Below are positions 46,061 to 58,665 of a DNA stretch of 64,000 bases, piece after piece. A program made the position numbers and the translations under genes. Below the pieces are notes generated by a model. The model was not told the DNA's origin, made no database searches, and worked only from the letters and a program-made list of their open reading frames with translations. The stretch covers positions 267,904 to 331,903 of the forward strand of contig JBLWGC010000202.1 in the NCBI GenBank assembly GCA_048772705.1, read 5' to 3'. Numbering within the stretch: the stretch's first letter is position 1; every line of letters begins with the position of its first letter. The DNA is from Leidyana gryllorum EB-2025a. Lineage: Eukaryota; Apicomplexa.

Positions 46061-46191
46061 AAACAGCCCGCCTCCATACCAGGCCGAGAGCTTTGCTAAC
46101 GCTTGATGCATAACTTCTGGTGCTCAGAAATTGGTTTGACACATTACCGGTTGAGGCTGGACACTGTCGTGATTCAGAAAGAGCGTGGGAC

Positions 46192-46523
46192 TGTGATCCG
46201 TCAAACCCTTGTGTGACACCAAATGGTAGGGTACTACAACCCTAGTTTAGTGAACCTCTCTTTTGCATCTTCGGTTTTATTTTATTTTGCATGTGGTAAT
46301 CTACGGCGGTGATTTGGTGCCGGCTGACACGGAGACACCGGCATCCAAACACACGTGTGTGCTCGGCACTGACGAACCGGAGTGACGACTAATGGACGAA
46401 ACAATGCGCGATGGACTAAGATCTAAGGCGGGTACGGAACCCATTGATAGTCCGTCCGCCTCCGTCGAGCTGGAGGAGGAGGACGAATATGACGAGCAGC
46501 CGGTGCAGCCGGTCACGAATTAG
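46192..46523 (+). repeat. Dispersed repeat, copy 2 (right arm), with 43-residue acidic reading frame
   Basis: Shares CCTAGTTTAGTGAAC, TTTTGCATGTGGTAATCTACG and ACGGAGACACCGGCATCC with copy 1. A clean frame from ATG 46,392 to TAG 46,523 encodes MDETMRDGL..., the IDSPSASVELEEE segment, and DEQPVQPVTN at the end. The frame is conserved between the diverged copies although nucleotides differ, suggesting it was once coding, perhaps the N-terminus of a longer element protein. Confidence 0.6.
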
Positions 46524-47189
46524 ACTGCAAAGACGAGGCGTGTTCACTACACGACTCGATACAAAAGCAGCTCTGTATGAACACTTATTGGGGGTCTTTC
46601 TTCGAAAGATTCAACACTGGTGATCCAAAATCTGCTGAGGAGCGGTCGACGCAAAAGTGGGCCCACGGGCGTCGATTGTCTCTTCGACAAAACTCGTTGA
46701 CAGTGATGCAGTCTCATGACACTTTGCCGCTTCTGATTATATGTTACACGTGGCATATGTGAGTGCCCCCCACTAAAACAGTGTCTTCAGGATTCGATTG
46801 ACGTCCCCCGGCTGGCTGAGTGAGTCAGGTGGCGAGACCACTCGTGGAAGCCATCAAATGGGGTGAAAAGAAGGCGGTCTTCACACCGAGTTTCAGATGA
46901 TTACAATCTGACATGAAGAGTGATCAGATTGAAGGGAGGAGAGCTGACTTGTCTCGCTGTCTCCCAGTCAGCCCACCAGTGTGTGTGCAGCCTGTCGCAG
47001 TGAGGGTGCTGAGTTGCCATTTCGAGAAGTTTCGTGTGGCAGAGAGTGTATAACGGGGCAGAGGTACGGTCAGCAACTTATCGCGGCTTGAACGGTCACT
47101 AGTTTGACTCGGAGAGCACCAACCACCACCACGTCGAGTGCCAATATCGTGGGCGGGAAAGCGATGTTCGTCTGCAGTTTTGGTTGTGA

Positions 47190-50100
47190 CTATCGATTGG
47201 CAGCTTCGACTAGGCGACGATAGATGCCATTCTTCAGACTCATCAATTGATTATGGGTTCCCGTCTCAGCTACCGTAGACCCCCTCCCATGCTCGTTCAC
47301 CAGTACTACAATCTTATCCGCATCTCGGACAGTAGATAGGCGGTGGGCGATAACCAATGTGGTGGTTTTATATCTTTGGAGGAGATCATCCAGTGCGGCT
47401 TGCACAATCTTTTCGCTTTCAGTGTCGAGTGCACTCGTTGCTTCATCCAAGATGAGGAGTGAAGGATTTCGAATGAGAGCTCGAGCGATGGCGATGCGTT
47501 GCTTCTGACCACCACTCAGCCTCCCACCGCCTTTGCCCACACAGGTATTGTAACCATCCGGCAATCGCATGATGAACTCGTGGGCATTAGAGAGCTTGCA
47601 GACCGCCTCCACCTCCTGCAGCGTGGCGCCCCCTTCTTTGGCCATAGCAATGTTTTCAGCAATGCTTTCGTTGAAGAGCACCGGTTCCTGACTCACAAGT
47701 CCAATGGTGGAGCGGAGTGAACGAACGTTGAGATCACGAATATCGATTCCGTCCATTGCGATGTGACCACCACCGGCACTTTTTGTCTCCCCCGTCAATA
47801 TCCCCACATTCAATCTCGCATCTTCACTGACATCGTAGAACCGTTCTATCAGTTGTACCGCTGTAGACTTGCCACACCCGCTGGGACCGACCAAAGCTAC
47901 CACCTGGCCTCTGGGAATTGACAAGGACAACCCGTTATAAACCGGAACGTCAATCCGTTGCGGGTATCGGAATTTGACATTGTTGAAGGTCAAAGAAGTC
48001 TCAAGCCCTCCGCTACTCAACGTCCTTCCCTCCTGACTCCTGGCATCCACTTTCGGTATTCGATTCTTTATCGCCCAGATTCGGGCAGCGGCCTCCTTTA
48101 TGGCGGTGTTGTCGACTGCATAGGCCATACTCAGACCGATGCAGTGAGCGGCCAGGACGAAGGCGGTTGTTGCCCGGATCATCTGGTTGGTGGAAATGCT
48201 TCCCGTCTCAATCAGTCTGGCACCATAGTAATAAGAAATGCCCTGACAGTAGTACTGGCCGCCCAACACGAGAGCATAGGCCACACTGGCGATTGTTCCT
48301 CGACGTTTGCCGTGGAGATAATCGCGTTCCACGATGGCATCATACCGATCACACATGTGCTTCTCCAACGAATACGCGGCGATCATCCGCATGTTTGATA
48401 TCGTCTCCGTGACCACGAAACCGGCCCCTTCTTGACCCTCTCCACGATTGACTGTATCGCTGGCACGCGATAGACCGCCAAACTTGTTGTGTACAATGTA
48501 CGCTGGAGCCAATAGACAGAAACAGGCGAAACTCACGGCTCCCAGCTTCAGGTCGGCCTCGAAACCAATCACGATGGCCGTGATGATACTGGCGATGCAG
48601 GCCAGTATGACGCCGACATTCTCTCCCACCCATCCTTGCATCACCAGAACATCAGCGCTCAGAATCTCGCTCAGGTTCCCCGTAGTGTTCACAGGATCGT
48701 CAAAGAACGCCATGTCTTGGTGCATAATACTCTCGAATGTTTGCACTCGGAGCAACTGTGTCAATCTCGCTCCATTGGTCCCAAAGAAGTAATACTGCCC
48801 GAATTGACCTATGCTCATAACGACGGCATATCCGATAAACACTGGGCCCCACGTGTTGCCCCCAGCACGGACTTCGTCCGGGATGTCCGAGTAGAAGGAC
48901 TGGATGAAGAAGCCGACCACAACACCAAACGTTGGCCACATGCATCCGCGGAGCAGTGCGGATGCGGCGCCTAAGGCTGTAGTCGACCAATACGGGCGCA
49001 TCAAAGCCACCACTTCCCGCCATCGCACCTCTCTCGGACCCCCGATTGTCTTTGGCTCGCACAAGTCCAAAACGGCTCCGGTCTCCATTGGTCCTCTCGT
49101 TGACGAAGCGAAGCTCCCTTTGCTCCGGAGAGAGGCGTGGCTAAGCCGAGAGAACTTTTTCCTCAGATGCAGCAGACTCTGATCTCGTTTTGGCAGATCA
49201 GCCTCGAAAGAGCTCGCCACCTCGACATAGTAATCTTCAGCCACAGGGTCCTCTTTGGTATTCTCTTGATTGCGTACGAGCGAGTGATAGAGGCCGTTCT
49301 CCAGCTTCATCAGTTCCTCGTGTGTCCCTTGTTCGACCACCACAGAACCACTGCCGTCATCAGCAGCGTCCAAAACTATGATGAGATCCGCCTTGCGTAC
49401 AGTGCTGAGCCGATGGGCGATGATTATAGTCGTTTTCTTGATCTTAGCCACCAGATTATCGAGAGTCTCCTGCACGATCTTCTCTGACTCATTGTCCAAC
49501 GCACTTGTGGCTTCGTCCAGTATGAGGATTGAGGGGTCGCGAACGATCGAACGGGCTATTGCGATGCGCTGTTTCTGACCGCCACTCAACTGTGCGCCTC
49601 CTTCGCCACAGTAAGTATCGTAATGGCGAGGGAACCCCATAATAAAGTTGTGAGCATTCGAATTCCTCGCCGCGGTGATCATCTCAGACTCGGTGACTTG
49701 GTCGCGAATACCGATGCCTCCGGCTTTGATATTGTCTCTTATACTCGCGGCGAACAACTTGGGTTCCTGTGATACCAATGCTATCCGACTTCTGATCCAC
49801 TTGAGGTTGTAATTCAACAAATCCTCGCCGTCAATGAATATCTGACCCTCCAGCGGATCGTAGTACCGCTCCAGTAATTGGACAATTGTACTTTTACCGC
49901 TGCCACTGCCGCCCACTAAAGCGACAGTCTTCCCAGCAGGGATCTGGAGGTTGAGTTTGGTGAAGATCCGCTTGTCCGGGCGCGTTGGATATGAGAATGC
50001 GACGTTCCTGAATTCGATGTGGCCGCGCAAGCGGTCGGGATCCCCGTCCGGCGACATTTTCATTCCCTCCTCACTCTCCGGATTGATCAGAGAAGTCCGA

Positions 50101-51196
50101 GTGGTCAAAGCCTCGATCTCACAAACAGCCCCCGACGCTCGCGCCAAGGCATTGAGTCCAGGGCCAACTTGGCCGATCGCATACGCGCCCGTCACGAGCA
50201 GTAACACAATGGCAAACGCTCGCCCCGCATCGAAACACCCCAAATCTGGATTCTCCAGACACTCATAGTAGCCATATTTCTCAATGTCATTAGCCGTCAG
50301 CCTCGTTCCATACCACATCCCAATACTCTGAGTGCTAAAGTCAAAGAGCGCCATGCCGCCCAGTCCGAGACCCACAGCCAGTGCACCGCGGGCGGCTTGA
50401 CGGAAACTCTCATGCGTGTATTTGGTATATTCCGTGACAATACGCCTCTCCAAGCCCAGAGCGGCAATGCTGCGAATCGCACCAATAGCCTCCTCGGCCA
50501 AACTTCCGGCTGTGGCATAAGTCTCTCGAGCGCGTGCCCCGGCACTGGCCAAGAGACGTACCATGAAGGTGCATATGACAACGATAGGTATTACTGTGAC
50601 ACTAGCGATCAGTGTCAATTGCCATCCTCGGTAGAAAGCGAGCCCGTAACAGCCCACGAACATTCCGAGATTGTAGAACACTTGAGACAACTTCAATCCG
50701 AGACATTCCCGGATGACTCGGACAGCCTCGTTCAACTTGGTGGCCAGTTGCCCTCGATCAAACTGATCGAACCATCCCATTTCTTGTCGAGTTATTGCCT
50801 TGACGAAATCAGATCTGATCGCGCGTGTCTGCTTCTCTGCCGCCAACTCCATCACAGTCGCCCCAATCCAACATAGAACGAACACTCCAGCCCCCAGCAG
50901 CATTATCGATCGCAAATACCACCACAGCGACCGATCAACCTCCAATCCATTGGCCACCGTCAACATATCACCGAATGAGATGAAGAAGAGTGGCTGCACG
51001 AAACACGTTGAGGACACAAAATCAATCAATTCAGATCACCACTCACCCATCCCAGACCGCCTGTGAAGTTCAGCAGTCCCGCCACCGCCACGAATGTTCG
51101 ATTCATCCGCCCACCATACCGAAGAACTCGCAAGTTGAAGGCAGACCGCGGCTTGACTCCGTGTCCACTACTGGAACGACTGGTATCGCTTTCCAT
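47190..51196 (-). CDS. Full-length ABCB-type (P-glycoprotein-like) ABC transporter, intact right copy
   Basis: Two exons on the minus strand, 51,196-51,047 and 50,993-47,190, joined by a 53-bp GT/AG intron, give about 1,317 residues in TMD-NBD-TMD-NBD order, the full-transporter size. The first nucleotide-binding domain has Walker A GGSGSGKST, signature LSGGQKQR and Walker B ILILDEATSALD. The second has GPSGCGKST, LSGGQKQR and LLILDEATSALD. Both have the H-loop IAHRLSTVR. Both ATP sites look catalytically complete. The start (MESDTSRSSS) is the first ATG before the short hydrophilic N-terminus. Proteins of this family export lipids, peptides or drugs across the plasma or organelle membrane; the substrate is unknown. 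Confidence 0.93.
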
Positions 51197-51683
51197 TTCT
51201 CGTCCACCGCCACGCACTTACACTGCTTCTCTCGAAAACTGGGCGTACCCATAGCACAGGACTGTACTGGATTTCGATTGGGACTGGGACTACCCTGGGA
51301 TGGGGATGGGACTGGGACATAGGCCCCTTGTCGGTGTCGCAACCCACAATCAGACGACGAATGAAAAGATCGGATCCCCGCCAAAAAGCACTATCAGGTT
51401 CAGCCAAGTCATATTGTCAACCTCGCCACACTCTCTCCAGTCAGCTTTCTCTTCCCATTAGCCGTCTACTGGCACACTCACTGTGATCAGGGGGGGCTTC
51501 CGAACGAGACACAGTCACAACCCATAGCAACATGAACGACAATCGTTAGACACCGGGGGTCGAAGGTGGGTGACACAGACTGCACCCGCAGCTCTGTGTG
51601 TGTGTATGTGTGTGTGTGTGTGTCTCTCTCTCGCTCTCGCTCTCGCCTGTCGCTTCTGATTGTGGTGTTCAAATTTGTGACCA
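51197..51683. promoter_or_regulatory. Divergent spacer with microsatellite between transporter and 343-residue gene
   Basis: Contains alternating GT and CT repeats at about 51,597-51,645 near the 343-residue gene, and a repeated TCCCAGTCCC-type motif (about 51,283-51,320) near the transporter. No clear TATA box. Left mirror 36,532-37,033. Confidence 0.35.
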
Positions 51684-52715
51684 ATGGCCGATGCGTGGAT
51701 TGACCGTGTTGAAGAATCCCGTCCTCTGTCTCACTGGATGAGGAGGGCAAAGAAAGTTGAATGGGTCCTTTACGCTGATGGAAGCTGTGAGTTAAATGTT
51801 CGTCTGGAACGAAAAATCGATTTATGCGACATTGCGGCGCTGACGTCTGCTATTGCGTTGGCCAAACCGGCCGATGTTAGATGTTATGTCAATATGACGG
51901 TGCTGCAATTGTCGTGGACCGGCCCGGTGGACTTTTTGGTGCCCGTCACTGTCACTGTTCTCCAGCGGAACAGGAGTGAGGCGGGACGAGTTGTGGGTGC
52001 CATATCGAGTATCATTTTAGAATTCGAGAACGACAATGTGCAGCAGCAATGGATGATTCTGGACACCTTCAGTTACACCACGGTGGATATGGATGAGATT
52101 CACGAACTGTATGAATGGGCGCCCGGTTTGTCACTGATGAAAATCACGGGGTGGACTGCTCGCCACTTTGGAGAGCAGTTCTTTGACCGGAAAATGGTCT
52201 TCGCCTCCAATGATCCCAACTGTCAATGTAACTTTGTGATAGAAAATAATGGTACCACTGACTCGCGCGGACGTCTCAAATGTCGTCTGCGAATTGAACC
52301 GGTCGGCTCCTTCGGCTATGTCTCCCTTGAGAAACTCTACTCGGAGTTCCTGTTGGGCACAGCTCGCCATAAGAGACTCAATCACGTGACCAAACTGCTT
52401 ATTGATGGTGGCGAGCTCTTCGTCGATGTAGATGAGGACGACGAGCTGGACACAGAGAAACGCGATCACGATATCTATGAGATCCTCACATGTCTGAAAG
52501 CTGCAAAGCTTGAGCTCACTATCCTCTGTGACGCAGATATACAGCTCGGTTGGCTTGAAGACACGCAGCTGAAAAGAGAGTGCAAACTCAAGTTCAAAGA
52601 TCCTCCCAGATATTCAAGTGTCAATGTTCCCTTACAAAGCGAGGTGAGCAGTAAGAACGGCTGGAATGACAGTACACATCTATTCATTCAAACGACGCAG
52701 GCTGCAGCGCGCTGA
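51684..52715 (+). CDS. Unidentified 343-residue protein, intact right copy
   Basis: ATG 51,684 to TGA 52,715 in one uninterrupted frame. Mixed alpha/beta composition with several aspartate/glutamate-rich stretches (ELFVDVDEDDELDTEKRDHD); no signal peptide, no membrane segment and no family that I recognise. It is divergent from the ABC transporter (start codons 487 bp apart, sharing a microsatellite-rich spacer) and convergent with the F-box gene at 52,970. It may be co-regulated with the transporter. Confidence 0.6.
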   Translation: MADAWIDRVEESRPLSHWMRRAKKVEWVLYADGSCELNVRLERKIDLCDIAALTSAIALAKPADVRCYVNMTVLQLSWTGPVDFLVPVTVTVLQRNRSEAGRVVGAISSIILEFENDNVQQQWMILDTFSYTTVDMDEIHELYEWAPGLSLMKITGWTARHFGEQFFDRKMVFASNDPNCQCNFVIENNGTTDSRGRLKCRLRIEPVGSFGYVSLEKLYSEFLLGTARHKRLNHVTKLLIDGGELFVDVDEDDELDTEKRDHDIYEILTCLKAAKLELTILCDADIQLGWLEDTQLKRECKLKFKDPPRYSSVNVPLQSEVSSKNGWNDSTHLFIQTTQAAAR

Positions 52716-52969
52716 GGTGGCCCCAAAGTATCTAATTCGCCCGTTTCCCAAGAACTGGTCACACTTTCCGACAAGATGAGATGTTAGCATTGATACGGGA
52801 GCTTTCCGAAAAGGGAAAGGCTCCGAGGGGGCACGCCGTCCGTTGGGAAAAGTTGTCAGCCGAATGTGAAATTAGATGAGATAGTCGAACAGTGAGAGGC
52901 AAAGTCGCCCCAGAAAAGTTGAATGTCGGACAGACGCCCATAAATAACTGAAACGGTTAGATGAAACGG

Positions 52970-54786
52970 TTAGAAAGTAGCCAAGATGTTCCACTGCAGA
53001 AGTTCGTGACGTTTGTGGCACAGAACGCGATGTCTGATCCAGGCATCATACGGAGTGATTCTGAAAATGTCAGAATCTCTCCAGGAGAGAGCTGGTTGTG
53101 CTTGCGGTAGAGTTGCACGCAGCATTTTCGAGTACCACTCCTGAAGTTGTGCAAGAGGCACATTGTCCCTCTCGGTCCACAGCTGGATGTTTGTCCCAGC
53201 GATGTGGACAATGTCTTCCACTCTCCGCCAAGGGACCCTTTTGTCTTCAAAAGAGGACTTTAGATATTCCGATATTTCGTCGTCAGGTAGGCCTATCCAG
53301 GTGTACAACGCTTTGAGCGTCTCATCGCTGTATTCACCGGACGCCAGTTCCCAGAAGACCATATGCCAGGGATACTTGGGGATGGGAACGGCTTGCAGCC
53401 CGAATCTTAGCTGTCTCCCAGTGTACCGCCAGATTGCGTGACCGACGGAATAAAGTTTAACCCAAAAGTCAATGGACCGGCTGAATCCCACAACGCCAAT
53501 GTGGGTGATCATTGGCCCTTCAATGTCGGCACGAATGCCGTCAACGTCAACATACGCATTTGTGAAAAGCAGACCCACTCGAATATGCTTTGGATCGACC
53601 GGGCTCGAGAAATTATGAACAGAAGCCCCTCCCCAAACCGCCAGGGGTAGCTGAACATACTCGGTCCGCCAAATGTGATCGTATTCGGGGGCGGCCCAGG
53701 GGCGTTCCACACGTTGATTTTCAGGTCCGTCACAGTAGATCACCGATTTCGCGGCCGCCCAATCCTCAAGCGGTCCCTTCGGACCGTCCGCGGCCCAGTA
53801 AACGGTGCCTCTGGGCGCTGAGGCCATGAAGTCCGCATGGGAAGGCTTCGCCGTGACCAGTGGGAGCCATGCCAGTTCGGTCGGGGCTTCCTCCAGACGA
53901 AGAGTGGTTGCCAAACGGAACCAGGCATCTCCTGGAGGTACACACATGACGCTTCTATCGCGCAGAGTCACTGCACTTCTGACGTGGGCTGCAAGCTGTC
54001 TGAATGTGCGTTCTCGACACAAGACCGTCGCATAGTCCCATTCATTAGTGCTGAAACAGCTCCCATCACACCTGGACAAGTCGAGTGTCGAAAAGATGTG
54101 GGAAAGCCGAAGCAACTGACTCTGCTGGAGATCTGCAGCGCAGATTGGAATCGGCGTTTGTCGGAGAAGTGCACTCCTGTTGAACTGGGGCCGCTCTTCC
54201 AAACACATTCACGGACGGGAAGGGTGATGAACACTTTGTGTTCACAAGACTGTGGCTGACACATGAGGGAACATTCGAGGGCAAAACGATCAGACTGAGC
54301 TCGGGGGCCTCAATCTCGACCGCCTTGACAGTCAGATCCAATCCGGGCCAGATTTTGGCAGTTGAGAGATCCAAGTGGGTCAATTTGGGAAGCACCAGTG
54401 AGTGTTACAGCGAGTCTGTAGTCATCGAAAATCAGACAGCCACTCACTCGAAGTCTTCGCAGCTGCGGCAGACCCCAGTTGGAGAGTTTCACCAGCAGGC
54501 GGAGTGACCAATTGGAGGGTCGACATCGGCCCTGTACCACTTCCAAACTCTCCAAAGTGGCACATATTGCCTTAAGCCACGTATCAAACCATGGGCGCTG
54601 GACCAATTGGAGGTGGAGAGGCTGGTGCAACTCGAGGTGACGAGGCCGAAATCCAGGCGGAGTCCCAGTCAGCAAGCGTCTGAGTCTGGTGCACACTCCA
54701 GCTACTCGAGGGAGTTCACAGAGAGGCAGAAACCGGAGGATCTGACACCAGTAGATATCATTGTTTGTTATCCACGCTCGTGACAT
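52970..54786 (-). CDS. F-box protein, GHxxW/RFGL family, right copy of second tandem gene
   Basis: Mirror of 33,421-35,236. The C-terminal frame 54,208-52,970 is complete and differs from the left copy at only about two residues (KMLRATLPQ for KRLCATLPQ). The F-box frame (start 54,786) is broken by one additional base near 54,414, so the LRR part continues in 54,395-54,066. Confidence 0.55.
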
Positions 54787-54803
54787 GAAGGACAGACAGA
54801 CTT

Positions 54804-56722
54804 TTATCGTTGAATTTTATGTGGACAGTAGCCGGGCACTACTCTGGGCAAATTCCAGGCAACTAACGCGTCGAAATCTGCATTCAACAGGCGATGGAGG
54901 TACCACGGATTGCTCTGTTCCAATTCGCCAATCACATGATCTCTCCACTCCACCAGACACTGCGCCTCCGGGAGTGTCGCATCAATCATTTCCGCATACC
55001 AATGCTCCAAAATCGAATATGGTACATCTCGTAAGCGTTGACCAACGGGAGCCAATGGCGGGACAGAGCTTTTGATTTAGTCTTCAAGCGTCTACGTAGT
55101 GTCGTATTCTGGTCAAAAGAGCTTTCAAGGTACGCCTGAGTCTCAGATTCGGACACATCCATAAAGGCGAAGAGAGTCCCGAGAGTTTCATTTGTATACA
55201 ATCCGGAAGCGAGCTCCAGGAACACCCGCGGCCACGGTGCACAGGCGATCGGCACTGCATGTAGGCCGAAGCGGAGTCGCTTGCCGGTGTCGTGCCACAC
55301 ACCGTGGCCGATGAGGTACAATTGGGTCCACACGTGCACTCTCTCTGTCATACCGACGACGGCGATATAGTCGATATGGTATTCTCTTATCATCTCGCTC
55401 AACAGAACAGGATTGGTTTCTCCTTGTGCATAGATTCTGATGACGCGCAAGGCACCAGGGGCCAACCTCTCCGCCAGACACGCCTTTCTCTCTCGCCGCA
55501 GACCTGACCACCACGCAATCGTCGACTCAATCCGGCGAGTATCCCCCCCCGCAGGGGGAAAGGAGGAGTTATCACACTCCAACTTCCCGTAAAAAGTCGA
55601 GTTGCTGTGCGATGTCACAGGTACCTCAGAGCCGCTGAGCTCCGTTAGCGTCGAAAGGGGGCGCTCTCGAATCAACGGCAGCCATCGGAGGGTGTCTGGG
55701 GCAGAGACCAGTTCGCGGGTTGTAGACAACTGGAACCACGCGCGCCCCGGAGCTTCGCAAGCACTCGAGACGAACTTTTGTCTCGCATCGATGTAAGTCC
55801 GTCCAGTAGTGAAGAACCACGTGGCGGGAGACGAAGAGAGGAAAGCACAACACTTCAGCGGGAACATTCGCTCCTTATGTCGCCACCGGCGCTCGAACAG
55901 GTCCAGAAGACGTTGTGCCGCACTACAGCAAAAGTGTCTGTTGACGAATGTCGGTCTCACTCTTCTGATTGCGGCCATCCAGGATCTGTGATCCGACCGA
56001 GATTCGGTGGCAGACATCTGGGCTGCACTGTGAAACACGTGAGGCATTGCCACTCCTGGTCACTCCCAGCGGATGAGCTGTCCGCGTTGACATCGGGCCC
56101 TTCGTCCCACTTACACAACCACTTGACGATGACGTCGTCATCCGTGGCAATCATGATGAGGCCCCGGTCTGGCGGGGCCGTGACGCCCGACTGGTAAGCT
56201 CGCTCCACAAGCGGGTGCTGAACAAGAAGAAATCCACGCGGTGGAAGGGCCAAGCAGCACAACTTTGGGGCCTCAAGTCGTAAACCGTCGCAGGTTCCAC
56301 TATGGGGCACTAAGCATGTAGATAAGTCCAAACGCAGTAAGTTGGGCAGACACAAAGCTTCACGTTCCCACGAAGTCTCGAAAAGCAAGTTGTCTCGCAT
56401 CCACATCTCCTTTAGATTCGGGAGACCAAAGTCACAAAGTTTGAAAAGAAGGTTCATGGACCAATTCCGCGTACCCGGGCAGTAACACACAATTGTCAAC
56501 GACTCAAGGGTTGCGCACATTCTCCTCAGCCAGTCCCAGAACCAGCGACTCCTCTCCAGGTATGAAAACTGAAGTCGATTCAGATAGAGGTGTTGCGGTC
56601 GAAAGGTTGTATTCTCGGATGTGAGTATATGATGGACATCCTTGGACACTTGAGCAAGCCGGGGTAGACTCCACGAGGGGCAGAAACGACAGGATCTGAC
56701 TCCAGAAGGGGAAATCGGCCAT
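54804..56722 (-). CDS. F-box protein, GHxxW/RFGL family, right copy
   Basis: Mirror of 31,489-33,403. The start MADFPFWSQ is at 56,722, but an extra base near 56,670 breaks the F-box frame. The middle and C-terminal frame (56,053-54,986) is continuous through the eight-G run where the left copy is broken. A further shift near 55,035 separates the last 70 residues. Each arm is therefore intact where the other is broken. Confidence 0.5.
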
Positions 56723-56960
56723 TGGTCGTTGTTTTTGTCCATTAGTTCATTTTTAGTCGTTGATAGTCAATCTTCCCAGCCAAGTGAGTAATCTCTACAG
56801 TATGGAACTCTCTGATGGACATTTTCTGCCATCAAGCAACCCTCCAAAATTGTGACCGCGGCCCACAATTTTCGTCACGAAGCCCAATCAGAACCACTTC
56901 GAGACGACCCGAACTGAATACCATGGGGAGCAAAACTTCCCTCCAGCTCCTTCATACTTT

Positions 56961-57000
56961 TCTAAACACTTAAATGCCGTTCTAAACACTTAAATGCCGT
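56961..57000. repeat. Tandem pair of a 20-bp unit, right arm
   Basis: TCTAAACACTTAAATGCCGT twice, the exact mirror of 31,211-31,250. Confidence 0.9.
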
Positions 57001-57070
57001 CATCGAAGCTATTCCTCCAGCTCGCAAACGTGTGTGTGCAGACAATCTTTCCGGTCTCAAGTGCTGAGGA

Positions 57071-57280
57071 ATGCTGAACGACGACATCTGGACCCATATT
57101 CTGGGTTACCTACCGCTATTGGAGCTGACAAAAGCGGCAGGAATCTCCAAACAGTTACCTAATATCCTTCACTCTGAGAGTTCACTACTCGTTTCTCAAC
57201 ACTGTTTGTTCTCTTGGCGCCACACGGTGGGCCTGGGTACAGCGCGCCTCCTGGTTTGAAACATGGCTCTGCCGATCGTG
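57071..57280 (+). pseudogene. N-terminal F-box fragment, right arm
   Basis: Mirror of 30,931-31,140, ATG at 57,071, identical in protein sequence over its open frame and broken at the same place. Confidence 0.6.
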
Positions 57281-57837
57281 CGCATACCTGGAGTGCTTCA
57301 CCTGGACATAATTCAAGCTCAAAAGGCGATCACAGATCTCCTATAAAAGATGTCTCAATGGGGACTGAATGGCAAGTTGTTGTCTGTAACGGCTATTACC
57401 GCATAGATCAAGTCCAACTTATGTCTGGCCCAAAGCCACGCACAAAGGCGTCAGCAGGACCTCTGCAATCCGGTGCTTGAACTATTGATCGGTCTCGCAC
57501 GCTCCTTCGTGGGCGAAGCCGTGGCGAACAAAGTAAATGAGGACGCTCGTGATCAAAGTGTATTGGCCCGCCTCTGTAATAGTTCTGCACGACACCCTTC
57601 GAGCAGAGACCACAGTCGTTGGGCTAATCTCAACATTGCTTGGACGAAGGACTCCGCAGGAAACTGAGGTTCAATTCTTTGAGAGGCGCGAATGTCTCTC
57701 ATCGAGTGTCCCAATACACCGAGTCCCATTATTGTGGGTCCGTGGACCAATTGACAGCGCGCTGCTTCTTCAAGAGGCATGAGCGAATCCAGGGTGGTGG
57801 CTCGTTGTCATGGCTGTCCGCAGGGGCGGCGTGAGTG

Positions 57838-58665
57838 TGTGTGCTATCGCCTCGCCGTTAGTCAACCGGTGTGCGCCAGCGTTATCCCATGGATTCTATG
57901 TTCGCGGCATCTCCGCTATGGGCCCACCCTAGCAGGAGACACATCTGAACCGTATTGGGTTTCGAGGTGATCTGGTGGGCAGGTGCAGATTCGATGAAAA
58001 GTAGCGTGATTGAATCTCCCAAGCCGATGTGGAACTGGCAGCTGTGACTTCTGCCACTTTTCGCTCCAACATGTATAGTACACAACAAGTTCGGTGGTCC
58101 ATCGCCGAGTGAAGGGGGGCGCTTTTTGTGGTCACAGACAGAGGGGACATCAATTGATTGTCGCTTATTCTTTGGAGACCATGAGGGGTCCGGCCAAAGA
58201 AGGGGCTACCAGCAAGACGATGCCGGGGCAGGCGAGCAACGACTTTGAAGCCAGCGACTCCCCTTTTGCGGCTCTCAGCCCGTTGCCGCACCAATGACAC
58301 TTCTTATAAGAGTTCGCCCTCCCTCAATGGTCGGTCTCACAGGGGCGTTTTTTGCGGGACTAAAAGTGCCTTCGAATATCGTGAGTTCATAGACGAGGAG
58401 GTGTAAGTGTCCTCCTCTGGGAGTTCACCCTGGTCTACTGGTCGTTCTCTTGCTCCTGTTAGTGAGCGCTCTGGGGAGGATGCTGGGCCTTCTAGTGCGT
58501 CTAGTGCTGATTGTCATTCCGGTAAGTTCGTGTGTTTGTAGTGCCGGTGTCTCCGTGGAGACACGTGTATTCATGTAACTAAAAAGGGGTCACAATACCT
58601 ACAGGAGGCGTGCATGTCGAATCCATCGGATCGCCTCGCCGGTGTGTACCAGCGAGGCGATAGGC
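57838..58665. mobile_element. Same inverted-repeat-bounded segment, right arm
   Basis: Mirror of 29,548-30,372, nearly identical, including the hairpin TCGCCTCGCCGG TGTGTACC AGCGAGGCGA near 58,631-58,662. Confidence 0.45.
58006..58200 (+). pseudogene. Fragment of an ABCB transporter gene, right arm
   Basis: Mirror of 30,010-30,204 with the same TACACAACAAGTTCGGTGG core and the same breaks. Confidence 0.65.

Larger units (their letters stand above)
44017..47189. other. Gene-poor inner zone, right arm
   Basis: Mirror of 40,917-44,015 and 74 bp longer. The longest frame is 46,077-45,721 (minus, 118 residues), unrecognised and broken in the other arm. Confidence 0.5.
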
